Part shown: piece by piece, positions 1-6,211 of the stretch | Layout of the letters: each line of letters opens with the position of its first letter | Position numbering within the stretch: position 1 is the stretch's first letter | Source of the DNA: JANXLS01 sp038227045 | Lineage (GTDB): Bacteria; Planctomycetota; SZUA-567; H5-PLA8 | Direction of reading: 5' to 3' | NCBI GenBank assembly: GCA_038227045.1 | Contig: JBBRQD010000205.1 | Span: forward strand, 1-6,211 | Length of the DNA stretch: 6,211 nucleotides | Position numbers and translations under genes: made by a program | Notes under the pieces: model-generated | The model's database searches: none | The model's input: the letters and a program-made list of their open reading frames with translations, nothing else | What the model was told of the DNA's origin: nothing

Positions 1-16
1 CGTTATCGCGCCGCGC

Positions 17-98
17 CGGGCAAGTTGAACGAGGCGGTCGAGCAAAGGCGTATCAAGAGGATACGCCGTGCGAGGCCAACGAAGTTCAACGCCGCCCG
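17..98. other. Nested inverted repeat; long irregular hairpin
   Basis: Seen by hand pairing. An inner 8-bp stem GGCGTATC/GATACGCC (47-54 with 60-67) closes a 5-base loop. Outside it, GC (42-43) pairs with GC (70-71), then GA (40-41) faces GA (72-73) as a tandem G-A mismatch, then GGTC (36-39) pairs with GGCC (74-77) with one G-T wobble. Further out, GTTGAAC (24-30) pairs with GTTCAAC (84-90), and CGGGC (17-21) with GCCCG (94-98). All arms nest in one axis. No T-tract follows, so it does not look like an intrinsic terminator. It ends 82 bases before the DUF1501 start. It could be a structured RNA or leader element, or a REP-like intergenic palindrome. The strand of action is unknown, and no known RNA family is recognised. 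The rest of 1-180 holds only short, arginine-rich open frames with no recognisable C-terminus of an upstream gene. Confidence 0.5.
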
Positions 99-180
99 CC
101 GCAAGCGAGAACGATGCTTTAGAAATGCGCGGGTCAATAAATTGAACATTTCGGCTTGACCAATAACTGAGGTAGCATCC

Positions 181-1647
181 ATGCTCCACAAAATCCCCCG
201 CCTCTTCGCCCCACCCCCGCCCTCCTGCCACTCGCGCCGCGATTTCTTGAGCCGGTCGGGCTCCGGGTTCGGCTTGCTGGCTCTTGCCAGTCTGCTTGGC
301 GAGCAGTCTCCCGCATTGGCGGCGGAATCCACCGATCCCATGGCGCCGCGGCCGTCGCACTTTCCCGCCAAGGCCAAGTCCGTGATCTGGCTCTTCATGA
401 ACGGCGGGCCCAGCCAGGTCGATACCTGGGACTACAAGCCCGAGCTTGAAAAGCGCGATGGAAAAGAGCTCGACGGCTTCGATAAGAACACCGGTTTCTT
501 TCCCGGCAGCGTCGGCCCGCTGATGAAATCGCCGTTCGCCTTCAAGCAGTACGGCAACAGCGGCGCGTGGGCCTCCGAAATCTTTCCGAAATTAGCTACC
601 CATGTCGATGACATGGCCTTTATCTACTCCTGTTTTACCGGTTCGAACAACCATGCCCCAGCGCTTTTTGAAATGAATACCGGCATGAGCCGCATGGGTT
701 TTCCGTGCATGGGTTCGTGGGTTACTTACGGACTCGGTTCGGAAAATCGCAACCTGCCCGGGTTCGTGGTCATGTACGACACCATGGGCCGCGGCATCCC
801 CAAAGGCCACTCGCTGAATTGGGGCACCGGCTTCTTGCCCAGCATATATCAGGGCACCGCGCTCAACGCCCAGGGCGCGCCGATTGACAATCTGAACCGC
901 AGCAAGGAAATGTCCGACGACGAGCAGCGCAAACAGCTCGACTTGCTGACCAGGCTCAACAAGCACCATCTTGAAGCGCGCGAATCGGAGAGCGAACTGT
1001 CGGCGCGCATCGAATCGTTCGAACTCGCGTACCGCATGCAGATGGCCGCGCCCGACGCGCTCGATTTCGCAAAGGAATCGCCGGACACGTTGAAGCTCTA
1101 CGGCATCGGCGAAAAGAAGTGCGAGCACTTCGGCAAACAGTGTCTGATGGCGCGGCGGCTGGTCGAGCGCGGCGTGCGGTTCGTGCAGATTTACAGCGGC
1201 GGGATGGACAACCAGCTCAGTTGGGACGGGCACGAAGACATCAAGGGAAATCACGGCGGTTTTGCGGCGGAAGTCGACACGCCGATCGCCGGTCTGCTCA
1301 GCGACTTGAAGGCGCGCGGGCTGCTGGATTCAACGCTGATCGTCTGCGCCGGCGAATTCGGACGTCTGCCGATTTCGCAGAAAGCCGCCAAGCCCGGACG
1401 CGACCACAACCCCCACGCGTTCACGACCTGGCTGGCCGGCGCGGGCGTCAAGCCGGGTGTGCAATTTGGCAAAACCGACGAACTCGGATTCAAGGCCGTC
1501 GAAAATCGCGTCAGCGTCAACGATCTGCATGCAACAATCCTGCATCTGATCGGACTGGACCACACCAAGCTGACGTACCGATTCAACGGTCGCGATTTCC
1601 GCCTGACCGATGTGGCCGGAAATGTGGTAAAAGCCGTCTTGGCGTAA
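181..1647 (+). CDS. DUF1501 family secreted protein (Tat leader)
   Basis: This is a 488-residue DUF1501 protein, the usual full length. The family belongs to the alkaline-phosphatase/sulfatase-like superfamily and is abundant in Planctomycetota. It is generally exported and is often linked to DUF1549/DUF1553 cytochrome-type partners; its exact reaction is not established. The leader has the twin-arginine motif SRRDFL at residues 18-23, a hydrophobic stretch to about residue 39, and a plausible cleavage site ALA-A near 47. Family landmarks are GGPSQVDTWD (75-84), the WDGH...NH segment (348-358), GEFGRLP (391-397), GRDHNP (406-411), and a C-terminal segment around LIGLDH...NGRD. As I recall the family, the fourth block is usually GEFGRTP, so Leu396 replaces Thr. 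The start is supported by GAGG at 169-172, eight bases before the ATG. No DUF1549/DUF1553 gene end is visible upstream. The two-TM gene follows after 28 bases, suggesting an operon. Family assignment is confident; substrate is unknown. Confidence 0.93.
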   Translation: MLHKIPRLFAPPPPSCHSRRDFLSRSGSGFGLLALASLLGEQSPALAAESTDPMAPRPSHFPAKAKSVIWLFMNGGPSQVDTWDYKPELEKRDGKELDGFDKNTGFFPGSVGPLMKSPFAFKQYGNSGAWASEIFPKLATHVDDMAFIYSCFTGSNNHAPALFEMNTGMSRMGFPCMGSWVTYGLGSENRNLPGFVVMYDTMGRGIPKGHSLNWGTGFLPSIYQGTALNAQGAPIDNLNRSKEMSDDEQRKQLDLLTRLNKHHLEARESESELSARIESFELAYRMQMAAPDALDFAKESPDTLKLYGIGEKKCEHFGKQCLMARRLVERGVRFVQIYSGGMDNQLSWDGHEDIKGNHGGFAAEVDTPIAGLLSDLKARGLLDSTLIVCAGEFGRLPISQKAAKPGRDHNPHAFTTWLAGAGVKPGVQFGKTDELGFKAVENRVSVNDLHATILHLIGLDHTKLTYRFNGRDFRLTDVAGNVVKAVLA

Positions 1648-1662
1648 TTAACGGAATTCTCC

Positions 1663-1666
1663 GGAG
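1663..1666 (+). promoter_or_regulatory. Ribosome binding site that decides the start at 1676
   Basis: GGAG lies directly against an in-frame ATG at 1667, which leaves no spacer, but is nine bases before the second in-frame ATG at 1676. The second ATG is therefore the better start. The site forms half of an 8-base palindrome, CTCCGGAG (1659-1666). An alternative small hairpin CGGA-attc-TCCG (1652-1663) overlaps its first base. Confidence 0.6.
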
Positions 1667-1675
1667 ATGAACATT

Positions 1676-2116
1676 ATGAACGAGGCGAAAGATCACACGA
1701 CTGCGTACGCTCGCTACCTGGAGTTGCGCTACCGGGAAGCCTACGACGATGCGAAAGAATTGCGCAAGTTTGGCTCGCTCACGAAAGTCGCGAGCTTTAT
1801 CATCGCCGGGGTTGTCGGGCTTGCCATTCCAACGTATTATTCCATGATAGGCACAAGCGGCGAGTTTGGCCAGGGCGCCAGCCACAATGCGTCTCTATTC
1901 GTTAACTGGGTGCTCGCGGGCATCGGCTGTCTGGCCGTGTTTTACATCATCGGCACGGTAATCTGCGGCATGAGCGATATTCTTAAGGCGACGACCGATG
2001 CCTCCATCAACACGTCGCCGATGTTGAGCAACGAGCAGAAAGCCGAAATTGTGCTGCATAAAGTTCTGACGCACGAAAGCATTCATCATAAAATCGACCG
2101 GGAAATCAACGCCTGA
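1676..2116 (+). CDS. Small two-TM membrane protein, unknown function
   Basis: I do not recognise the family. From the ATG at 1676 the product has 146 residues; starting at 1667 would add three. The N-terminal 35 residues are charged and probably helical, rich in Tyr, Arg, Glu and Ala (YARYLELRYREAY). Two hydrophobic segments follow at about residues 38-58 and 76-97, joined by a short polar loop containing GTSGEFGQG. The C-terminal tail of about 49 residues is polar and histidine-rich, ending near LTHESIHHKID. With two membrane spans, both ends should lie on the same side, most likely the cytoplasm. There is no signal peptide and no cysteine motif; Cys85 and Cys97 sit in the second span. HESIH (133-137) matches the HExxH zinc-peptidase pattern, but no other peptidase feature is present. 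The 28-base gap to the DUF1501 gene and its own GGAG site suggest co-transcription. It is judged real from the Shine-Dalgarno, spacing and coherent membrane topology. Confidence 0.75.
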   Translation: MNEAKDHTTAYARYLELRYREAYDDAKELRKFGSLTKVASFIIAGVVGLAIPTYYSMIGTSGEFGQGASHNASLFVNWVLAGIGCLAVFYIIGTVICGMSDILKATTDASINTSPMLSNEQKAEIVLHKVLTHESIHHKIDREINA

Positions 2117-2183
2117 TCCGCTCTACAAAGTCAGCCCTTCCTCGCTTCCCCATAGGAGAGAGGGTATATTCCGCAAATAAATA

Positions 2184-2212
2184 TTGAGAAACTACGCACT
2201 TTGTGCGATGAT
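2184..2212 (+). promoter_or_regulatory. Possible sigma-70-type promoter
   Basis: TTGAGA (2184-2189) matches five of six bases of the -35 consensus. It is followed at the ideal 17-base spacing by GATGAT (2207-2212), which matches four of six of the -10 consensus. It lies about 40 bases before the 2252 start, in a locally AT-rich part of the 135-base gap, and would make the 433-residue gene a separate transcription unit. It was found by eye only; promoters in this superphylum are poorly defined. Confidence 0.3.
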
Positions 2213-2251
2213 GATCACGCGGCGTTTATGGCATAAAAAGGAACCCAATTT

Positions 2252-3553
2252 ATGCGAATTTTTTTCGCTCGGTTTTGCGCGTCCGTTTTGTCGGCCAGTG
2301 TATTAATGGCATCTGTGCCCGTTTTTGCAGGCGAGGCGGAAGACGAAGAAGTAACCGCCCGGCGCGAGAAGGAAGCGCGCGACAAACTCGATGCCGAGAA
2401 AAAGAGCAAAAAACCTCCGGCAGTCGGGTCGAAAGACAACCCGTTCGGCACGGAGAAAGCCGATCCCGACGCAGTCGATATTTCCAAGTTTACCGGCAAG
2501 ACGCCCGATGCACCCGCAACGCCCAACGCGCCATTTGGCAACAATACCGGCACCGAAATCAACCCGCTTTGCCCGAGCTGCAAGGGCATGGGCATCCTGC
2601 CGAATCTTCCCTACAAACCCTATACGAAGATCGACGGCCAGGCGTCGAGCTCGCCGGATTTCGCGCCGCCGTGGAAGTATTGCGACAAATGCCAGAAGAG
2701 CATGGACATCAAGCTGATTTCAGAAGACATGAAGCAGCGCCAGCAGCAGGCGCTCGAACACAAGCAATTTGAACAGTTCGCGGGCAAGCCACTGGCGGCG
2801 ATTGAAACGCCCTTTGTCGCGATCCATTCGCAGTTGCCTGCGGCCACGAACAAGCTCGTCGCCAACACGCTGGAAAAATGCGTGGGCATTCTGCAGGCCA
2901 ATTCGAAATCGATGGTCCTCGTGACAACTCGTCCCGACACCGACGATATTATCATGCTCGCCGACCAGGGTACTTATGACGCGTACATCGATAAAGCGAT
3001 GGTCCAAAACGATGCCGAAAGCCGCAATCTCTCCAAGAAATCCACGGGGGTCAGCGCATTTCACGTGCACATGTTCCGCCTCGTTTCGCCGGGGGCTCCG
3101 CCTGAAAGCCGCGCGGTTTTTGGTTTTGGACAGATGCTCATGCGCAGCACCACGGACAATAAAGCGAAGCCCTGGCTCGTCGAAGGCTTCGCGGCCTATT
3201 GCGAAAACGCGACCCTCGGAACCAATCAAAACTACACGTTCACCTACGAGAAAACCGATGTGAAATTCGAAAAGAATTGGACCGAACAGATGAAGAAATC
3301 GGTCAAAGAAGGCAAGATGAAACAGTGGCTTGAGATTTTCAACGTGGATATGAGCCACATGAAACCCTTCGAATATCTCTCGTGCTATTCGATCGTATCG
3401 TGCCTGATCAAGATCGATCCCATTCGCTTCGACAAGTTTGTCCAATTGGTTCGAGATGGCGAAGACACCGGCCCAGCCATCGAAAAAGCATACGGCCGAA
3501 AAATCGCCGATTTGCAAACGTTGTGGTTGCAGTGGCTTCAAAACCAAAAGTAG
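2252..3553 (+). CDS. Secreted peptidase-MA-like protein lacking HExxH, with two CxxC pairs
   Basis: The 433-residue product begins with a Sec-type signal peptide: MRIFFARF, a hydrophobic core, and likely cleavage after Ala26 (VFA-GEA). Residues 28-100 are charged, low in complexity and probably disordered. Two cysteine pairs follow, CPSC (107-110, followed by KGMG) and CDKC (144-147). They resemble the halves of a zinc-binding or DnaJ-type cysteine motif, or could form disulfides outside the cytoplasm. From about residue 185 to the end the layout recalls MA-type gluzincin peptidases (DUF1570-like). WLVEGFAAYCE (308-318) matches the block carrying the third zinc ligand, and AIEKAYGRKIADLQTLWLQW (409-428) matches the usual C-terminal helix. 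The stretch where HExxH would be expected reads AVFGFGQMLMRS (288-299), with no His or Glu, so the protein is probably not a zinc protease. The start is supported by AAGGA at 2238-2242. Coding sense is confident. The peptidase-like fold is inferred from motifs, and the function is unknown. Confidence 0.85.
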   Translation: MRIFFARFCASVLSASVLMASVPVFAGEAEDEEVTARREKEARDKLDAEKKSKKPPAVGSKDNPFGTEKADPDAVDISKFTGKTPDAPATPNAPFGNNTGTEINPLCPSCKGMGILPNLPYKPYTKIDGQASSSPDFAPPWKYCDKCQKSMDIKLISEDMKQRQQQALEHKQFEQFAGKPLAAIETPFVAIHSQLPAATNKLVANTLEKCVGILQANSKSMVLVTTRPDTDDIIMLADQGTYDAYIDKAMVQNDAESRNLSKKSTGVSAFHVHMFRLVSPGAPPESRAVFGFGQMLMRSTTDNKAKPWLVEGFAAYCENATLGTNQNYTFTYEKTDVKFEKNWTEQMKKSVKEGKMKQWLEIFNVDMSHMKPFEYLSCYSIVSCLIKIDPIRFDKFVQLVRDGEDTGPAIEKAYGRKIADLQTLWLQWLQNQK

Positions 3554-3560
3554 TTTTATA

Positions 3561-3626
3561 GTTGAAGCTTGAAGGTTGAAGGCCCTGAACTTCAACCTTC
3601 AACTTTTAAACTTTCCAACCTTCAAC
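3561..3626. repeat. Heptad repeats in inverted orientation (GTTGAAG/CTTCAAC)
   Basis: Three tandem 7-base units GTTGAAG, CTTGAAG, GTTGAAG run from 3561 to 3581. After an 8-base spacer, two CTTCAAC units follow (3590-3603), and a third lies at 3620-3626 beyond 16 divergent bases. Bases 3569-3581 and 3590-3602 form a perfect 13-bp stem with an 8-base loop. The first and last heptads could extend it across a bulge. It starts seven bases after the 3553 stop and ends 28 bases before the vWA start. The first right-arm copies are followed by TTTTAAACTTT, so it could act as a terminator for the upstream gene, or it could be a mobile or slippage-generated intergenic repeat. Confidence 0.7.
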
Positions 3627-3654
3627 TCTGCGCGGCGCGTTGTATTCTTTCCTG

Positions 3655-5811
3655 ATGATCATTTTAGGCAGCGGAATCTGGATTTGGCTGCTCGTGCCCG
3701 GTGCGCTGGCGGCACTGGCGGTTGTGTTTTACTTTTATCGCCGCGTGCTGGAAATCAACGATTACGGCATCTGGCTTCCGCGCACGCTTTTGGGGTTGCG
3801 TCTGGCCACTGTTTTTCTGTTTGTGCTGCTGGTCGCCAACCCGATCCTCCGCCTCAATATCGCGCCCAAGAACAGCCAGCGCATTGTCGTGCTGGTGGAT
3901 TCGTCGCGCTCGATGGCCGTCAAAGATTCGATCGGCGGAGAATCGCGCGTCGATTCCGCGCGCCGCGTGCTCGTGGCGCAAGGCGTGCTCTCGCAGCTCG
4001 ACGCGCTCGCCGCGACGCAGGTGCTGAGCTTCGATACGTCTTCCCGGCCCGCGGAAATCTCGACCATCGCCGCCATCGGCGACGCGTCGGACCTCGCCGC
4101 GGCGCTCAATGCCGTTCGCGAAGACCGGCAGCAAGCGCCGCTGTGCGCCATCGTCGTGCTCAGCGACGGCTGCGAAACCGGGCCGAAGAGCGCAGCGGAA
4201 TTGCCGGCCGGCCCGCCGATTTACACCGTCGGCCTCGGCTCGCTGCACGAAGCGCTTGTTCAATTTCCCGACATCGCGCTCGCCGACGTGAAGGCCGACC
4301 GCGAAGCATTCGTGCACACGCAGATCGACGTCAAAATCGAACTGCGCGAAACCAATCTCGCCGGCGAACTCGTCACCGTGCAGATCGTGCGCGGCAATCA
4401 GGTGCTCGCCGAAGAGAGCGTGCAGTTGGAGAAAGACACGACGCACACGACGCTGCATTTTACACCCACCGAACCCGGGCTGTACGACCTCGAAGCGCGC
4501 GTGCTGCCGCATCCGAAAGAGAAGATCGTCGAGAACAACGGGCGCTTCTTCTCGGTGCGGGTCACCGGACAGAAAATTCGCGTCTTCTATTATGAAGGCA
4601 CGCCGCGCTGGACCTACAAATACATGTTGCGCGAATTGAAGCGCGATCCGCAACTGGCGCTGCAAGCGCTGCTGCGCACCAACGTCGATGCGCTGTATCA
4701 ATCGTCGAGCGCCGCCGAATCCGGAGGCCCGATTTTTCCATCGACCCGCGAAGCGCTGAAAGCCTACGATTGCGTGATTCTCGGCGACGTGCGCGGCAGC
4801 GATTTGACGAAAGCGCAAGTCGACGCGCTCAAGCAGCATATTTCGGAAGACGGCGGCGGCCTGATCCTGCTCGCGGGCAAGGAATCGTATTCGGCGGGAG
4901 GACTGCCGATGCTGGGCCTCGACGCGCTGATGCCGGCGTCGCTGGCTTCGACAAAAGAGCTGACGGGCGCGTTCAACCTGACGTTGACGCAGGAAGGCAG
5001 CGTGCATCCGGCATTTGGCGGCCTGCAAAAGCTGCTGCCGATCTCCAGCGTGTTCACGCTCGGCGAACCGAAACCCGGCGCACAGGTGCTCGCGCGCGCC
5101 GACGGCGACAAAGGTTCGTATCCCCTGGCGTTCGCGCAGCGCTACGGCAACGGCCGCGTCTTCGCGTTCGCCACCGATTCGGATTGGAACTGGCCGATGA
5201 AGTACAAAGCGAACGAAGGCGACATTCTCTTCGGACGATTCTGGGGCCAGGTGATCCGCTGGTCCGCCAACCGCCAACTGCCCCCCGAGCAGCAGGCAGC
5301 CGTGACGCTCACGTCGGACAAGGATGTCTACAAGCTCGGCGAAACAGTCCACGTCTACGCGTCAGGCACCGACATCGCAAACATAAAGGAAGCAACCATA
5401 GCCGAACCGCTCCTGCCCGCGGCCCAAGCCCCCGCCCTCCCTGCCCCAACCAAAATCTCTTTCGCGCCAAGCGGCGACCGGCTGGAAGCGCAATTCGTGG
5501 TGCGACAATCGGGCATGCACCGCGTCGCCGCCGGCGGCGCAACGGGAGAATTTCTGGTGGAACGCCCTGCGGGAGAATTCGACCGGCTGGCCCTGAACGA
5601 CGCGCTGCTGCGGCAGCTTTCAGCGGCAAGCGGCGGACAATATTTCGACGCCACAACGGCCCGCAACCTGCCCGAAACAATCAAGCTCTCGGGGAAGGTC
5701 AAGACAGAAGTAAAAGAATACGTCTTCGACGATTCGTGGCTGCCGTTTTTTTTGATTGTGCTGACGCTGAGTGTGGAGTGGATCCTAAGGAAACGCATGC
5801 AGGTAATATAA
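3655..5811 (+). CDS. Membrane protein with vWA and GATase-like domains
   Basis: The product has 718 residues from the ATG at 3655. A TTG at 3640 would add five, and neither start has a clear Shine-Dalgarno. Two hydrophobic spans lie near residues 5-25 and 44-65, as in BatA-like proteins. The vWA domain starts at about residue 76. Its metal-site motif DSSRS (Asp82, Ser84, Ser86) is intact. The usual metal-site Thr appears as Ser145 in SDLAAAL, and the LSDG block has Asp171. A beta-rich segment (about 205-305) follows. Next comes a GATase-like region beginning VFYYEGTPRW, with DGGGLILLAGKESYSAGG (399-416) and NGRVFAFATDSDWNW (499-513). Where class I amidotransferases have the nucleophile elbow it has no cysteine, so catalysis is unlikely. 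A last span lies near 695-713 (LPFFLIVLTL), followed by basic residues. Such proteins usually sit beside MoxR ATPase and DUF58 genes in planctomycete operons and may act in surface-complex assembly. Neither partner is seen here. Domain calls are confident; the role is inferred. Confidence 0.92.
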   Translation: MIILGSGIWIWLLVPGALAALAVVFYFYRRVLEINDYGIWLPRTLLGLRLATVFLFVLLVANPILRLNIAPKNSQRIVVLVDSSRSMAVKDSIGGESRVDSARRVLVAQGVLSQLDALAATQVLSFDTSSRPAEISTIAAIGDASDLAAALNAVREDRQQAPLCAIVVLSDGCETGPKSAAELPAGPPIYTVGLGSLHEALVQFPDIALADVKADREAFVHTQIDVKIELRETNLAGELVTVQIVRGNQVLAEESVQLEKDTTHTTLHFTPTEPGLYDLEARVLPHPKEKIVENNGRFFSVRVTGQKIRVFYYEGTPRWTYKYMLRELKRDPQLALQALLRTNVDALYQSSSAAESGGPIFPSTREALKAYDCVILGDVRGSDLTKAQVDALKQHISEDGGGLILLAGKESYSAGGLPMLGLDALMPASLASTKELTGAFNLTLTQEGSVHPAFGGLQKLLPISSVFTLGEPKPGAQVLARADGDKGSYPLAFAQRYGNGRVFAFATDSDWNWPMKYKANEGDILFGRFWGQVIRWSANRQLPPEQQAAVTLTSDKDVYKLGETVHVYASGTDIANIKEATIAEPLLPAAQAPALPAPTKISFAPSGDRLEAQFVVRQSGMHRVAAGGATGEFLVERPAGEFDRLALNDALLRQLSAASGGQYFDATTARNLPETIKLSGKVKTEVKEYVFDDSWLPFFLIVLTLSVEWILRKRMQVI

Positions 5812-5817
5812 GGGTGA

Positions 5818-5841
5818 CGCCGAGCAGCGCCCTGCTCCGCG
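5818..5841 (+). terminator. GC-rich hairpin just after the vWA gene
   Basis: GAGCAG (5822-5827) and CTGCTC (5832-5837) form a perfect 6-bp stem with a CGCC loop. CGC (5818-5820) and GCG (5839-5841) add three pairs across one C-C mismatch. It begins seven bases after the 5811 stop, the right place for a terminator. No T-tract follows (the sequence continues CTGTAAATCTC), so this would be a weak or non-classical one. Confidence 0.3.
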
Positions 5842-6211
5842 CTGTAAATCTCTGATTCTCAGTCCTTGATTTCGTTGCAAAAGATGCACATTGTGTACTA
5901 ATCTTTGGACAAACGAGCGGATTTGAACGCTCAGAATTTTCTGAATCTTTAAAGCATGACGTCCACGCTTCAAGTCTGCGCAACTCATCGCTTTTTCAAA
6001 AGTACAATCAAATTGTTCAGATGTTATTGATTCATGATAGGCTTGATCCAAGCCGTAATAATCGTCGCTCATGCTTGTCCAGCGACAATCATTCCTCCGG
6101 CCGACGACAATTAGATTTCCCGGTTCGCCTGGGCAACGATCGTTGCGCTGAAGCAGGCTTTCTTTACGATCCAACTTGACCAGCGAAACGGAAGCGAGCT
6201 CTGCTGAGGAG
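5842..6211. other. Gene-poor right end, AT-richer, several short inverted repeats
   Basis: No convincing gene was found. Composition turns more AT-rich than the coding DNA from about 5850 to 6060. Small inverted repeats are GAGCG/CGCTC (5915-5932), TCAGAA/TTCTGA (5931-5944), the palindrome CTTTAAAG (5947-5954), GGCTTG/CAAGCC (6040-6054) and GTCGCT/AGCGAC (6064-6086). On the minus strand one frame stays open from the window edge at 6211 to a stop just below 5785. It has an internal ATG at 6072 (MSDDYYGLDQAYHES) and a possible TTG start at 6174. Its last 25 or so residues are antisense to the hairpin and the vWA tail and look non-coding. No Shine-Dalgarno is placed correctly for either start. 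It could be the tail or remnant of a gene beginning to the right. I recognise no family in it. Confidence 0.3.

Noticed and set aside
1..159. Possible C-terminal tail of an upstream gene in frame 1, ending at the TGA at 157-159
   Set aside because: The 52 open codons are strongly basic and resemble no DUF1549/DUF1553 ending. The hairpin arms explain the sequence better. It cannot be excluded without the left flank.
592..1254. 220-codon minus-strand open frame opposite the DUF1501 gene
   Set aside because: It lies fully within conserved DUF1501 blocks on the other strand, and its translation has no domain signature.
2720..3595. 291-codon minus-strand open frame opposite the 433-residue gene
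   Set aside because: The + strand frame has a signal peptide, CxxC pairs and family-like motifs. The antisense product has no coherent features and starts in the repeat region.
3576..4595. 339-codon + frame overlapping the vWA start
   Set aside because: It begins inside the heptad repeat and is extremely Arg/Ala-rich, an off-frame reading of the vWA gene.
3664..5352. 562-codon minus-strand open frame opposite the vWA gene
   Set aside because: It is antisense to a well-supported domain protein. Its translation is Arg/His/Gln-rich with no recognisable domain, a common shadow in GC-rich genes.
5904..5954. tRNA-like stretch on the minus strand (GAGCG-TTCAAATC-CGCTC resembling a T-arm, with TTTGTCCA after it)
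   Set aside because: The loop has eight bases rather than seven. The only matching acceptor-like 5' strand (GGACAAG) is about 170 bases away. I could not build a proper D-arm and anticodon arm at normal spacing.
1..6211. CRISPR array, insertion sequence, transposase or phage attachment site
   Set aside because: No regularly spaced repeats, no transposase motifs and no terminal inverted repeats with target duplications were seen. The only repeat cluster is the heptad structure at 3561-3626.

Overview
The window reads as a fragment of a Planctomycetota genome, or of a close PVC relative such as Verrucomicrobiota. The evidence is a DUF1501 secreted protein with a typical twin-arginine leader, and a large membrane protein joining a von Willebrand A (vWA) domain to a glutamine-amidotransferase-like (GATase-like) domain. 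Both families are strongly expanded in that superphylum. Coding DNA is moderately GC-rich, and all four convincing genes lie on the + strand. The phylum is inferred from family resemblance only.

Layout: 1-180 has no convincing gene, but holds a long nested inverted repeat (17-98) that would fold into an irregular hairpin. 181-1647 encodes the DUF1501 protein. It is followed after 28 bases by a 146-residue protein with two membrane segments (1676-2116), probably co-transcribed. A 135-base gap with a possible sigma-70-type promoter leads to a 433-residue secreted protein (2252-3553). That protein combines two CxxC pairs with the C-terminal features of MA-type (gluzincin-like) peptidases, but has no HExxH motif. 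A gap with 7-base repeats in inverted orientation (3561-3626) separates it from the 718-residue vWA/GATase-like membrane protein (3655-5811). The last 400 bases are more AT-rich and full of small hairpins. They contain no gene I can identify, only an unconvincing minus-strand reading frame that stays open to the window edge.

The four products are all predicted to be exported or membrane-bound, but nothing shows that they form one pathway. The DUF1501 gene lacks an adjacent DUF1549/DUF1553 partner, and the vWA protein lacks the usual MoxR and DUF58 neighbours inside the window. I see no complete new multi-gene system. The best leads are the structured element at 17-98, the apparently zinc-less peptidase-like protein with cysteine pairs, and the heptad inverted repeat before the vWA gene.
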